The position numbers and the translations under genes were made by a program. Shown in pieces: positions 15,257 through 41,800 of a stretch of 64,000 bases of DNA (its first letter is position 1; each line of letters opens with the position of its first letter). This DNA comes from Streptomyces qaidamensis. GTDB lineage: Bacteria > Actinomycetota > Actinomycetes > Streptomycetales > Streptomycetaceae. Below the pieces are notes generated by a model, which saw nothing but the letters and a program-made list of their open reading frames with translations, did no database searches and was not told the origin of the DNA. Location of the stretch: contig NZ_CP015098.1 of assembly GCF_001611795.1 (NCBI RefSeq), positions 7,378,001-7,442,000 of the forward strand. Reading direction: 5' to 3'.

Positions 15257-16222
15257 GTGCAGAGAATCCACTTCACGGCAGAAGACCTGGCACGGACCCG
15301 GCTGAGCCCCACACTCGGCCAGGTCGCGGAGACGGTCTTCGCCCTGGGGCTGCTCGGCCGCCCCGGCAGCGCCGCGCACCTGCGCTGGCGTCACCGGCTG
15401 GCCCAGCACCTGCGCCAGCGCACCGCGCTCGCCGCGCTGGTCGCCTCGCCCCAGGGCCGGCTACGGGCGCCCGGGGATCTGCTCTGCCTGGTCGACGCGG
15501 CCCCCGACGAGGGCGACCGTGCTCTGCGGGCCCTAGGTCTGGGTCGTGACGAGGCCCTGGCCGCCGTGCGGGACGTGTGGCGGTACGCCCTCGCCCCGTA
15601 CTGGAACCGGGTGCTGAACCAGCTGGAGCACGAGTGCAACGCCCGCGGCCGCATCACCATGACCGGTGGGATCGACCGGCTCCTCGAGACCCTGCACTCC
15701 AAGATCCAATGGCAGAGCCCGGTCCTGGAGCTGCCGGGACCCGACCGGGACGTCCACCTGGACGGACGGGGGCTGGTCCTGGTGCCGTCCCTGTTCCTGG
15801 TGCACCAGCCCGCCGTGCTGATCCGCTCCCTGCCGGAAAGCGGCGGGGCTGCCCTGGTGTTCGCCGTGTCGCCGGACTTCCCCCAGGCCGCCGGATTGTG
15901 GGACGAGCCCGACAACACCGGGCAGGCGCTCGGAGCGCTGGTGGGCCGGACCCGGGCGGCGGCCCTGCGAGCCCTCACCGCCTCGCACACCACCTCCGAA
16001 CTCGCCGAAGCGCTCGGCATTTCCTCCGCGGGTGCCAGCCAGCACACCGCGGTTCTCCGGGAGTCCGGACTCATCACCACGCACCGCAATCGCAATACCG
16101 TCCTGCACACCGTGACCCCCCTCGGAATGGCCCTGCTGGGCATGCGCGTACGGGAATCCGGACGCGGTTCCGGAAATGGTGAACAGCGCATCACGGGTGA
16201 GTTCCGGCAGCCCGCGGCATGA
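15257..16222 (+). CDS. ArsR-like winged-helix regulator with large N-terminal domain
   Basis: This 321-residue protein carries an ArsR/SmtB-type winged helix near the C-terminus (about residues 231-300: ALTASHTTSELAEALG, SSAGASQHTAVLRESGLI). The N-terminal 200 residues are of the kind common in Streptomyces 'helix-turn-helix domain-containing' ArsR-like proteins and probably sense a ligand or mediate dimerisation. No CxC metal site is visible. GTG 15257 follows GGGGGAG; the open frame runs further upstream to 15092, where it overlaps the PLA2 gene in another frame and is unlikely to be coding. It sits immediately upstream of the biosynthetic operon and may repress or tune it. Its target and ligand are unknown. 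Confidence 0.82.
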   Translation: MQRIHFTAEDLARTRLSPTLGQVAETVFALGLLGRPGSAAHLRWRHRLAQHLRQRTALAALVASPQGRLRAPGDLLCLVDAAPDEGDRALRALGLGRDEALAAVRDVWRYALAPYWNRVLNQLEHECNARGRITMTGGIDRLLETLHSKIQWQSPVLELPGPDRDVHLDGRGLVLVPSLFLVHQPAVLIRSLPESGGAALVFAVSPDFPQAAGLWDEPDNTGQALGALVGRTRAAALRALTASHTTSELAEALGISSAGASQHTAVLRESGLITTHRNRNTVLHTVTPLGMALLGMRVRESGRGSGNGEQRITGEFRQPAA

Positions 16223-16392
16223 ACCGCCCCGCATCCCGCCCGGACCGGCCCGCCACGGTCATTCAGGCGGGAGTGAAACACCCTGCTGGCCGTCGCGGGA
16301 CTACTGAAGTCCAGACTTTAAAACCCTGTATGAAGCCATCCGGGGAACCCACGGAAAGCAGTGGGTGCGACCCCCGACCGAGATCTTTTTCC

Positions 16393-16422
16393 TTGACGCC
16401 TACTTCGCGGGCCGACTAGCGT
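16393..16422 (+). promoter_or_regulatory. Likely promoter of the biosynthetic operon
   Basis: TTGACG (16393-16398) and TAGCGT (16417-16422) are separated by 18 nt and resemble the housekeeping-sigma consensus of Streptomyces. They lie 60 bp before the FAAL start, in the 259-bp gap after the ArsR-like gene. From here to the end of the third NRPS, gaps are small or absent, so this may drive a transcript of over 40 kb. Confidence 0.6.
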
Positions 16423-16481
16423 CGCAGCCCGTCGATGATCGTGCATCAATTCCTGACCGCAGAATCGAGGAATCGACGGTC

Positions 16482-18230
16482 ATGTCGGAAGTCAGCACCG
16501 CTGCCAATGCCACGGAAATCCTTCGGTATTGGGCCGCCGAACGCCCCGCACAGGACGCGCTCATATGGGTGCGCGATCCGGAGCGGCGGGATGCCGTGCA
16601 TCTCACTCACGCAGAACTCGACACCCGCGCCCGGCAGCTCGCCGTGCGGCTCCGGCGCCGTTTTCCCGCCGGGTCCCGCATTCTGCTGCTCTGCCAGCCC
16701 GCAGAATTCATCGTCCCGTTCGTCGGCTGCCTGTACGCCGGGACGGTCGCCGTACCGGCCCCCCTGCCCGGCCGCTTCCCGCACGAGCGCAGGCGGGTCA
16801 GCGCGATCGCCGCCGACTCGCGGGCGTCCGCCGTCCTGACCGACACCGCCAACCTCCCCGCCGTCCGGGACTGGGCGCACCAGGAGGACCTGGACGAGCT
16901 GCCCCTGCTCGTCGCGGACGCCGCCGACCTGCCGGCCCCCGACGGCTGGAAGCCGCCGGCCGCCGACCGCGGGACCCTGGCCCTCCTCCAGTACACGTCC
17001 GGGTCGACGGGCACCCCCAAGGGAGTGATGATCAGCCAGGGCAACCTGCTCACCAACGCGGCCACCCTCTGCTCCACCCTCGAGGTCCCCGAGGGCGCCC
17101 GGTTCGGCGGCTGGGCCCCGCAGTTCCACGACATGGGCCTGATGGCACAGACGCTGCCCGCCCTCTTCCACGGCAGCACCTGCGTCCTGATGGACCCGAC
17201 GGCCTTCCTCAAGCGCCCCCACCACTGGCTGCGCATGATCGACACCTACGACGTGGTGTGGTCCGCCGCGCCCAACTTCGGCTACGACTACTGCTGCCGC
17301 AAGGTGACGGACGAGCAGATCCAAGGCCTGGACCTGTCCCGCTGGCGCTATGCCGTGAACGGCTCCGAACCCGTTCAGGCGGGCACGACGACCGAGTTCG
17401 CCAAGCGGTTCGCCGCGGCGGGTTTCCGTCCCGAGGCGGCCTCACCCTGCTACGGCCTGGCCGAGTCGACGGTGTTCGTCTCGGGAGCCCCGCCCCGCGA
17501 GCCCGTCGTCACCACGATCGACGGCGACGCCCTGGCGCGACGCGAATTCCGGCCGGTGCCCACCGCCGCGGGCGGCCGCGACCTGCCGAGCAACGGCACG
17601 GCCCACGGCTTCGACGTGGCCGTCGTCGACCCGGAGACCCGCCGCCGCCTGCCCGCCGGCCGGATCGGGGAACTGTGGCTGCGCGGCCCCAACGTCGCCC
17701 AGGGCTACTGGGGTGACGAGGACGCCACCGACGTCACCTTCCGCGCGACCACCGCCGACGGCGACACCGGCTACCTGCGCACCGGCGACCTCGGCACCGT
17801 CCACGACGGCGAGCTCTACGTGACCGGCCGCATCAAGGACGTGATGATCTTCCGCGGCCGCAATCTGTACCCCCAGGACATCGAACACGAACTGCGCACC
17901 TCCCATCCGGAACTCGCCAACGTGGGCGCCGTGTTCACCGCGCCCGTCCACCCGAGCGACCCCCGCGACCCCGAGGCGGCCCTCGTCGTCACACACGAGG
18001 TGCGCGCCGGACTCGGCGAGCCCCGCCTCGCGGCGCTCGCCACCGCCCTCCGGCAGACCGTCGCCCGCGACTTCGGCGTCGTCCCGGCAGCGGTGCTGCT
18101 GCTGCGCCGCGGTGCCGTCCGCCGCACCACCAGCGGCAAGATCGAACGGTCCGCGATGCGCGACCTGTTCACCACCGGACGCCTGGACAGCGAGTACGCC
18201 GCCGTCATCACCCCGGGTGAGCCGCGATGA
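16482..18230 (+). CDS. Fatty acyl-AMP ligase (FAAL) for lipoinitiation
   Basis: This adenylate-forming enzyme of 582 residues activates a fatty acid as acyl-AMP and loads it on the adjacent ACP. Visible motifs are QYTSGSTGTPKGVM near residue 170, WAPQFHDMGLM (typical of FAALs), YGLAESTVF, GYLRTGDLG, IKDVMIFRGRNLYPQDIE and the C-terminal catalytic TSGKIER. The FHDMGL and RNLYPQDIE segments separate it from NRPS A domains. ATG 16482 has a weak GAGG 11 nt upstream; the frame is open to 16365, but the added sequence would cover the candidate promoter. The ATGA overlap with the ACP gene shows coupling. The role is equivalent to the DptE/DptF pair of daptomycin, followed by a starter C domain in the first NRPS. 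The chain length accepted cannot be predicted. Confidence 0.95.
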   Translation: MSEVSTAANATEILRYWAAERPAQDALIWVRDPERRDAVHLTHAELDTRARQLAVRLRRRFPAGSRILLLCQPAEFIVPFVGCLYAGTVAVPAPLPGRFPHERRRVSAIAADSRASAVLTDTANLPAVRDWAHQEDLDELPLLVADAADLPAPDGWKPPAADRGTLALLQYTSGSTGTPKGVMISQGNLLTNAATLCSTLEVPEGARFGGWAPQFHDMGLMAQTLPALFHGSTCVLMDPTAFLKRPHHWLRMIDTYDVVWSAAPNFGYDYCCRKVTDEQIQGLDLSRWRYAVNGSEPVQAGTTTEFAKRFAAAGFRPEAASPCYGLAESTVFVSGAPPREPVVTTIDGDALARREFRPVPTAAGGRDLPSNGTAHGFDVAVVDPETRRRLPAGRIGELWLRGPNVAQGYWGDEDATDVTFRATTADGDTGYLRTGDLGTVHDGELYVTGRIKDVMIFRGRNLYPQDIEHELRTSHPELANVGAVFTAPVHPSDPRDPEAALVVTHEVRAGLGEPRLAALATALRQTVARDFGVVPAAVLLLRRGAVRRTTSGKIERSAMRDLFTTGRLDSEYAAVITPGEPR

Positions 18231-18496
18231 CCGCGCACTCGCACACCGTGTCCGAGATCGTGGTCCGCCATTGGCTCGCCGAGCGCATCGGCATCCTCCT
18301 CGACCGGGCCGGCCACGAGATACAGCCGGACGTCCTGATGGCCGAGTACGGCCTCGACTCCCTCCAGGCGGTCGCCCTGGCAGGGGAGGCCGAGGACCGC
18401 TGGGGCCTGCCCGTGGACCCCGACGTCGCCTGGCAGTACCCCACCGTCGCGCTCCTCGCGGCCCACCTCGCCGCACGGATCGCCGACGGCGACTGA
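18227..18496 (+). CDS. Acyl carrier protein for the fatty acyl starter
   Basis: This free-standing 89-residue carrier protein has the phosphopantetheine site Ser45 in YGLDSLQAVAL. Helix I and the acidic loop are as expected for ACPs. Its start overlaps the FAAL stop by 4 nt, so it is almost certainly the FAAL partner. It would hand the acyl chain to the N-terminal C domain of the first NRPS, which joins it to the amino group of residue 1. The DSL motif and lone occurrence fit an ACP rather than a PCP. Confidence 0.95.
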   Translation: MTAHSHTVSEIVVRHWLAERIGILLDRAGHEIQPDVLMAEYGLDSLQAVALAGEAEDRWGLPVDPDVAWQYPTVALLAAHLAARIADGD

Positions 18497-18516
18497 CCCG
18501 CACCACCGCAGCGCCC

Positions 18517-18542
18517 GCCCGGGACGACGGCACGTCCCGGGC
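18517..18542 (+). terminator. Perfect GC-rich hairpin between ACP and first NRPS gene
   Basis: GCCCGGGACG (18517-18526) and CGTCCCGGGC (18533-18542) form a 10-bp stem with a 6-nt loop in the 87-bp gap. There is no T-run, so it could be a partial terminator, a pause or an RNA-stability element that adjusts the ratio of ACP to NRPS transcripts. Confidence 0.45.
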
Positions 18543-18583
18543 ACCGGCGCGCACGTCCCGAACGAGCCGGAGAAAGGGCGGAT

Positions 18584-32847
<14,264 letters not shown>

Positions 32848-32851
<4 letters not shown>

Positions 32852-35800
32852 GCCGACAGCCGAAGGCCATCGAGGACATTCTGCCGCTCTCCCCGTTGCA
32901 GGAGGGGCTCCTCTTCCACAGCGTCTACGACCGCTCCGGCGACGACGTCTACACCGCGCAGTCCGTGTTCGAACTGACCGACCACGGCGGCGCCGCCCCC
33001 CTCGACACGGACGCCCTGCGCGCGGCCGTCGCCGGGCTGCTGAGCCGGCACGCCGCGTTGCGCGCCTGCTTCCGCGAGCGCAAGAGCGGCGAATGGGCGC
33101 AGCTCGTGCTGCGCCACGTCGAGCCCGACTGGCGGGAGATCGACCTCAGTGGCCTGCCCGAGGCCGAGCGCGCGGCCGAGGCGGACCGCATCGTCACCGA
33201 GGACCGCACCCGCCGCTTCGACCTGTCCCGGCCGCCGCTGATGCGCTGCACGCTGCTGCGGCTCGGCGGCGGTGTTTACCGCTTCCTGCTCACCAGCCAC
33301 CACCTGCTGTACGACGGCTGGTCGCAGCCGCTGCTCGCCCGTGACCTGTTCGCGCTGTACGAGAACGGCGGCGACACCGACGCGCTGGCGCCCGTGCGCC
33401 CGTACCGCGACTACCTGACCTGGCTCGCCGCGCAGGACCGCGAAGCGGCCCTGCGCGCCTGGGACGGCGCCCTCGCCGACATCGACGAGGCGACCCTCGT
33501 CGCGCCCGGCGCCGACCGGTCACCCGTCGTCCCCGACGAGCTGCTGACGGAGCTCGACGAGGAGGACACCGCCGCCCTGCTCCGCTGGGCGCGGGACAAC
33601 GGCCTCACCCTCAGCACCGTCGTGCAGGGCGCGTGGGCTCTCGTCCTCGCCTCCGTCACCGGCCGGGACGACGTCGTGACCGGCCTCACCGTCAACGGCC
33701 GGCCGCCCGAGGTCGCCGGTGTCGAGTCGATGGTCGGCCTGTTCATCAACACCGTGCCTCTGCGGCACCGTGTCCGCCGCGGCGAGACCCTTACGGCGAT
33801 GCTGCGGCGCCTCCAGGACGAGCAGACCCTGCTGCTGCCCCACCAGCACCTCGGGCTCTCCGAGATCCAGCGCCGGTCCGGCGTCACCGGCGAACTCTTC
33901 GACACGCTCTGCGTCTTTCAGAACTACCCCTCCAGCGGGGCGGCCCGCCGCGGCGCCGCCGACACCCGCTCACTGCCCGTCACCCGGATCGCCAGCCGGG
34001 ACGCCACCCACTACCCGCTCGCCCTGATCACCGCTCCCGGAGACCGGCTCGGCTTCCGGCTCGACTACCGCTCCGACACCCTCGCGCACGACACGGCCCG
34101 AGCCGTTCTCGACCGGCTGCGCCGCGTCCTCGATGCCCTGGTCCGCGACCCCGACCAGCCGGTGGCCTCCGTGGAGCTGCTGTCGGCGGGTGAGCGTGGG
34201 CGGGTGGTGGAGGAGTGGAACGCGACGGGGCGGGTGGTGCCGTCGGTGTCGTTGGCGGATTTGTTCGTGGAGCAGGTGCGGCGGTCGCCGGGGGCGACGG
34301 CGGTGGTGTTCGAGGGTGTGTCGTTGTCGTATGCGGAGCTGGATGCGCGCGCGTGTGCGTTGGCGGGGTTGCTGGCGGGGCGTGGTGTGGGTGTGGGTGA
34401 CCGGGTGGGTGTGATGGTGCCCCGGTCGGTGGAGTTGGTGGTGGCGTTGCTGGCGGTGCACAAGGCCGGTGCTGCGTATGTGCCGGTGGATGTGGGTTAT
34501 CCGCCCGAGCGGGTCCGGTATGTGTTGGAGGATGCGGTTCCGTCGGTGGTGCTGACGGTGGCGGAGGGTGTGTCGCGGGTGCCGGTGGGGGTGCCGGTGT
34601 TGTGTGTGGACGAACCGCTGCCTGGTGATGGGGAGTTCGTGGCGCGTGCTGTGCCCGAGGGGCCTGCTTATGTGATGTACACGTCGGGTTCGACGGGCCG
34701 TCCGAAGGGTGTGGTCGTCCCGCACCAGGGCATCGTCAACCGCCTCCTGTGGCTCCAGTCCGTGGACCCCCTGACTCCCGACGACCGACTGCTCCAGAAG
34801 ACGCCCATCGGCTTCGACGTCTCCGTACCCGAGTTCTTCTGGCCGCTGATCACCGGCGCCACGCTCGTCATGGCCCGCCCCGACGGCCACCGCGACCCCG
34901 CGTACCTCGCCGACGTGATCCGGCAGGAGCGGATCACCAGCGTGCACTTCGTGCCGTCGATGCTGGGTGTCTTCCTGTCCGAGCCCGCCGCTTGCGAGTG
35001 CACGACCCTCACCCGGGTCTTCTGCAGCGGCGAGGCCCTGCCCGGCGAGCTGCGCGACCGGTTCGCCGACACCCTCGGCATTCGCCTGCACAACCTCTAC
35101 GGGCCGACGGAAGCCTCCATCGAGGTCACCCACTACCAGTGCGGCGACGAGCGAGGCCCCGTCCCCGTGCCCATGGGCCGTCCGGTGTGGAACACGTCGG
35201 TGTTCGTTCTGGACGGTGGTCTGCGGCCGGTGGCGGTGGGTGTGGTGGGGGAGTTGTATCTGGCGGGTGTGCAGTTGGCGCACGGTTATTGGGGTCGTGC
35301 GGGGTTGTCGGCGGAGCGGTTCGTGGCGTGTCCGTTGGGGGCGTCGGGGTCGCGGATGTATCGCACGGGTGACCTGGTGCGGTGGACGGCCGGCGGTGAG
35401 CTGGTGTTCGTGGGCCGTGTCGATGATCAGGTGAAGGTGCGCGGTCAGCGGGTGGAGCTGGGTGAGGTGCAGGGTGTGGTGTCTTCTGCGCCGGGTGTGG
35501 GTCAGTGTGCGGTGGTGGTGCGGGACGAGGGTGCGGGTGATGTGCGTCTGGTGGCGTATGTCGTGCCGTCGGCCGGTGGTGTGGTGGACGCGGGTGTGGT
35601 GCGTTCGTGGGTGGGTGAGCGGTTGCCGGAGGGGATGGTGCCTTCGGCGGTGGTGGTGCTGGACGCGTTGCCGGTGTCGGTGAACGGGAAGCTGGATCGT
35701 CGTGCTCTGCCTGCGCCGGAGTACCGGGTGGGTTCGGGCCGGTTGCCGCGGGGTCCGCGTGAGGAGATCCTGTGCGGTCTGTTCGCCGAGGTTCTGGGGG

Positions 35801-38800
35801 TTGCCGATGTCGGAGTCGATGACTCCTTCTTCGATCTGGGTGGTCATTCGCTGCTGGTGACCCGGCTGGTCTCCCGCATCCGCACCGTCCTCGGCGCCGA
35901 ACTCTCCATCAAGCAGGTCTTCGAGACCACCACCGTCGCGGAGCTGGCCGCGCTGCTCGACACCGCCGCCACGGCCCGCACCTCCGTCACACCGGCCCGG
36001 CCCCGGCCCGCCCGGGTGCCGCTGTCCCTGGCGCAGGAACGCCTCTGGTTCCTGCACCGTTTCGAGGGACCCGGCGCCACCTACAACCTGCCCATGGCGC
36101 TGCGCCTGTCCGGCCACTTGGACCGGGACGCGCTGCGTGCCGCCCTGGACGACGTCGTGGCCCGCCACGAGCCGCTGCGCACCACGTTCGCCGAGGACGC
36201 CGACGGGCCCTACCAGGTGGTCCGGGACGACGCCGCCCTCGACCTGACCCTCGTCACCACGGACACCGAACGGCTCGAGGGCGAACTGGCCGGCGCCGCC
36301 CGGCACCCCTTCGACCTCACCGGCGACATCCCCGCCCGCGCCTGGCTGTTCCGGGTGGCGGACGACGACCACGTCCTGCTCTTCCTCGTGCACCACATAG
36401 CGGCCGACGGCTGGTCCGTGCGCGTCCTCGCCGAGGACCTGGCCACCGCCTACTCCGCCCGCCGCACGGGCACGGCGCCCCCATGGCCGGAACTCCCGCT
36501 CGACTACGCCGATTTCGCGGTGTGGCAACGTGAGGTGCTGGGCTCGGGCGACGATCCTCGGTCGCTGCTGGGCGGTCAGCTGGAGTTCTGGCGGCACCGG
36601 CTGGCGGGACTGCCGGAGGAACTGGCGCTGCCGGCGGACCGGCCGCGTCCGGCGGTCGCCTCGAACCGGGGCGACCGCCTGGAGTTCGAGGTGCCGGCCG
36701 CACTGCACACACGCGTGGCCGAGGTGGCCCGCGAGCACCGGGTCAGTGTGTTCATGGTGATGCAGGCGGCGCTGGCCGCGCTGCTGTCCCGGCTGGGCGC
36801 GGGCACGGACGTGCCGATCGGCACCCCGGTGGCCGGACGGGGCGACGAGGCGGTGGAGCGCCTCGTGGGCTGCTTCGTCAACACGCTCGTGCTGCGCACC
36901 GACACCTCAGGTGATCCCACCTTCGCCGAGCTCCTGGACCGCGTCCGCGAGGCCGACCTGGCCGCCTACGCCCACCAGGACCTGCCCTTCGAACGACTCG
37001 TGGAGGAGCTCAAACCCGAACGCTCCCTCGCCCGCCACCCCCTCTTCCAGGTCATGCTGGCCTCCGCCGACGGCACCGGCGAGGCCACGGCAGGGCTGCC
37101 CGGCGTGACCGCGCGGCCCCTCACCGTCGGCACACACACCGCGCAGTTCGACCTGTACCTCACGTTCCGTGAGCGGCGCGGGGGCGACGGCGCCCTGGGT
37201 ATCGGCTGCTCACTGGAGTTCGCCACCGACCTGTTCGATGCGGACACCGCCCGCCTGCTCGCGGACCGGCTCGTACGCCTCATGGACGCCGCGACCCGGG
37301 CGCCCGGCACCGCCGTCGCGGACCTCGACCTGCTGGACCCGGCCGAACGCGCACAGGCGCTGACCGGCGGCCACGACACCACGGCCGGCGTCCCCGCGGC
37401 GACCCCGGCCGAGCTGTTCGCGGAGCAGACCGCCCGGGCCCCCGACGCCGCGGCCCTGACAACCCGGGGCCGCACGCTCACCTACCGGGAGCTGAACGAG
37501 GCAGCCAACCGGCTGGCCCACCACCTCATCGCGCTCGGCTGCGGCCCCGAGCGGTACGTGGCGCTCGCCCTGCCCCGCACCGAGCAGCTGGTCGTCGCCC
37601 TGCTCGCGGTGCTCAAGACGGGCGCCGCCTACCTCCCCGTCGACCCGGACTTCCCGCCCGACCGGATCGCCCTGATGCTGGCCGAGGCCCGGCCCGGAGT
37701 CCTGCTGACCACCCAGGAGCTCGGCGACGCCATGCCCGCCGACGGGGCCGGCCGTGTCGTCGCCCTCGACGCACCCGGCACGCGAGCGGAACTGGCCGCG
37801 AGGCCCGACCACGATCCGGCCGACGCGGACCGCACGGCACCGGCGCACCCCGGCCACCCGGCCTACGTGATCTACACCTCCGGCTCGACCGGCCGCCCCA
37901 AGGGCGTCGTCGTCCCGTCCGGCGCGCTCGTCAACTTCCTGCACGACATGGGCCGCAGGGCCGGTCTCGCCCCCGGCGACCGGCTGCTCGCCGTGACCAC
38001 CGTCGGCTTCGACATCGCCGCCCTGGAGATCTTCGGCCCCCTTCTCAACGGCGCCGAAGTCGTCCTCGCCGGCGGGGACGAGGCGCGCGACCCCGCCGCC
38101 CTGCGCGGGCTCCTCACCGGCGACGGCATCACCGCCATGCAGGCCACCCCCAGCCTCTGGCAGGCGCTCACCGCCGACGGCGAGCCCGCCGCCCTGAACG
38201 GGGTCCGCGTGCTGACCGGCGGCGAGGCACTGCCCGCGGCCCTAGCCCGCACCCTGCGCCGGAACGCCGCCTCCGTCCTCAACGTGTACGGGCCCACCGA
38301 GACCACCGTGTGGTCGACCGCCTCCGTCGTCGACGCGCGGGCCGAGCAGGCCCCCGACATCGGCATCCCGATCGCCAACACGCGCACCTACGTCCTCGAC
38401 CGCGCCCTGCGCCCGGTCCCGCCGGGCGTCGTGGGCGAGCTGTACATCGCCGGAACCGGCGTCGTCCGCGGCTACCTCGACCGCCGCGACCTCACGTCCG
38501 AGCGGTTCGTCGCCGACCCGCACGGCGCCCCGGGCGCCCGTATGTACCGCACGGGCGACCTCGCACGCCGTACCGCGGACGGGCGTCTGAGGTTCGTCTC
38601 CCGCGCCGACGACCAGGTGAAACTGCGCGGCTTCCGGATCGAGCTCGGCGAGGTCGAGGCGGCCCTGGCCACGCACCCGGACGTCCGGCTGGCCGCCGCC
38701 ACGGTGCGCGAGGACCGGCCCGGCGACCGGCGCCTGGTCGCCTACGTGGTGCCCGCCGACGGCCGGGACCCGCAGGCCACGGCACTGCGCGAGCATGCGG

Positions 38801-41800
38801 CCGGTGCCCTGCCCGACTACATGGTGCCGTCCTTCTTCGTCACCCTGGACGCGCTGCCGCTCACCCCGAACGGGAAGCTCGACCGCAGATCCCTGCCCGC
38901 ACCCGCGTATGACGCCGACGGCGGCGGGCGGGCGCCGCGCACACCGCGCGAGGAGATCCTGTGCGCCCTGTTCGCCGACGTCCTCGGCGTGCCGCGGCTC
39001 ACCGTCGACGACGACTTCTTCGCCCTCGGCGGGCACTCGCTCCTGGCCACCCGGCTCGTCGGCCGCATCCGCACCACCCTCGGCACCGAACTGCCCCTGC
39101 GGACGCTGTTCGAGGCGCCCACCGTCGCCCGGCTCGCGCCCCGCCTGGACACCGCCGGCCGCGCCCGCGAGGCCGTCACGGCCGGCCACCGCCCCGAGCG
39201 GCTGCCCCTGTCGTACGCGCAGACACGACTGTGGTTCCTCAACCGCTACGAGGGCCCCTCCGCGACGTACAACATGCCGCTGGCACTGCGGCTCACCGGC
39301 ACCCTCGACGAGCGGGCCCTGGCCGCCGCGCTCACCGACGTCGTCGACCGGCACGAGCCGCTGCGCACCGTCTTCGCCGAGGACACCGAAGGGCCGCACC
39401 AGATCGTCCGCGACACCGAGCCCCTCGACCCCGAGACGGTCGACGTGACACCGGACGAACTGGACGCCGACCTCGCCCGGGCCGCCCGGTACGGGTTCGA
39501 CCTGTCCGCCGAACGCCCCGTGCGGGCCTGGCTGTTCCGGCTGCCCGACCCCGACGGCGCGGCCGCGCCCGAGCATGTGCTGCTGCTCCTCGTGCACCAC
39601 ATCGCCGCCGATGGCTGGTCGCTGCCCGTCCTAGCGCGCGACCTGCACCGCGCCTACAGCGCCCGGTGCGCGGGCCGCCGTCCCGACTGGGCGCCGTTGC
39701 CGGTCGGCTACGCCGACCACGCGCTGTGGCAGCGCCGCGTCCTCGGTGACGCCGACGGCCCTGCCGGCGCCACCGACACGCCCGTCGCCCGGCAGCTTGA
39801 CCACTGGCGCACCGCCCTGGCCGGGCTTCCCGAGGAGATCGCCCTCCCCACGGACCGGCCCCGGCCCGCCACGCCCACCCACCGTGGCGACCGCGCGGAG
39901 TTCGCCGTGCCCGCCCGGCTGCACGCCGGGCTGGACCGGCTGGCCCGCGACCACAACTGCAGCATGTTCATGGTCCTGCAGGCGGCCGTCGCCGCGCTGC
40001 TGTCCCGGCTCGGCGCGGGCACCGACATCCCGCTCGGCAGCCCCGTCGCGGGCCGCGGCGACGAAGCCTTGGAGGACCTTGTCGGCGTCTTCGTCAACAC
40101 GCTGGTGCTGCGCACGGACCTGTCCGGCGACCCCACGTTCGCCGAACTGCTGGCCCGCGTCCGGGAGACGGACCTCGCCGCCTACGCACACCAGGACGTG
40201 CCCTTCGAACGGCTCGTCGAGGAGCTCAACCCGGAGCGTTCACCCGCCCGGCACCCGCTCTTCCAGGTCCTGCTCGTCCTCGACAACCACGTGCGGGACG
40301 CCGGGATGCGCGCGCTGCCCGGCCTCACCGCCACCACCGTGCCCGTCGACGCCGGCGTGGCCCGCTTCGACCTGCTGCTGTCCTTCGCCGAGCGGCGCGC
40401 CGACGACGGCGGCCCCGCCGGGATCGACGCTGCACTCGAGTACAGCGGCGACCTCTTCGACCGCGCCACCGCCGAACGGATCACCGAGCGGCTGCTGCGA
40501 CTCGTCGAGGCCGTCACCGCCGACGGCGACCGGCCGGTGCACACGATCGACCTGCTCGCCCCCGGCGAACGCCGCAGGGTGCTCGAGGAGTGGAACGCCA
40601 CCGGCCGGGACGTGCCCGGGACCACCCTGCCCGCCCTGTTCGCCCGGCAGGCCGCCCGCACCCCGGACGCGCCCGCCGTCCTCGACGGGGACACCACGCT
40701 CACGTACCGGGAACTCGACACCCGCGCCAACCGGCTCGCCCGGTACCTCATCGGCCGGGGCGTCGGGCCCGAGTCGCGCGTCGCCCTCGCCATGCCGCGT
40801 TCCGAGCGGTGGGTGGTGGCGCTCCTCGCGGTCCTCAAGGCAGGTGCCGCCTGGCTGCCCGTCGCCCCCGACCAGCCCGCCGAACGCACCGCGTTCATGC
40901 TCGCCGACAGCCGGCCCGCGCTCGTGCTGTCCGGCGACGAACCGGAGCTGTCCGACGACTACGGCCCCGGCGCCCGCCCGGCCGACGGCGACGTCACCGA
41001 CGCCGAGCGGACCGCGCCGCTGCTGCCCGGCCACCCCGCCTACACCATCTACACCTCCGGCTCCACCGGCCGCCCGAAGGCCGTCGTGATGCCGACCGGG
41101 GCCATGGTGAACCTCCTGGAGTGGCACCACGCCACCATCGGCGGCGCCACCGGCACCATCACCGCGCAGTTCACGGCGATCGGCTTCGACGTGTCGGCGC
41201 AGGAGATCCTGTCGACCCTCCTGTACGGCAAGACGCTCGCCCTGTGCCCGGAGGACGTACGCCGCGACCCCGACGCCCTGGCCGCCTGGCTGGACCGCGT
41301 CCGTGTCAACGAGCTCTACGCCCCGAACCTGGTCGTGGACGCGGTCTGCCGGGCCGCCGACGAGCAAGGCCTCGACCTGCCCGGCCTGCGCCACATCGCG
41401 CAGGCCGGCGAAGCCCTGACCCCGCGCGGCGCGATACGCGGGTATCACGTCCGCCGGCCCGGCCGCCTGCTGTACAACCACTCCGGGCCCACCGAGACCC
41501 ACGTCGTCACGGCCCACACGATGCCCGGCGACATCGCGGCCTGGACCGACACCGCGCCCATCGGCCGCCCCGTCGCCAACACCCGCGCCTATGTGCTCGA
41601 CGCCCGCCTGCGCCCCGTGCCCCCCGGCTCCACCGGCGAGCTGTACATCGCCGGCGCCGGACTTGCCCGCGGCTACTGGGACCGGCCGTCCCTGACCGCC
41701 GAGCGGTTCACGGCCTGCCCGTTCGGGGAGCCCGGCGAGCGCATGTACCGCACCGGCGACCTGGCCCGCTGGAACCAGGACGGCAGCCTGGAGTACCTCG

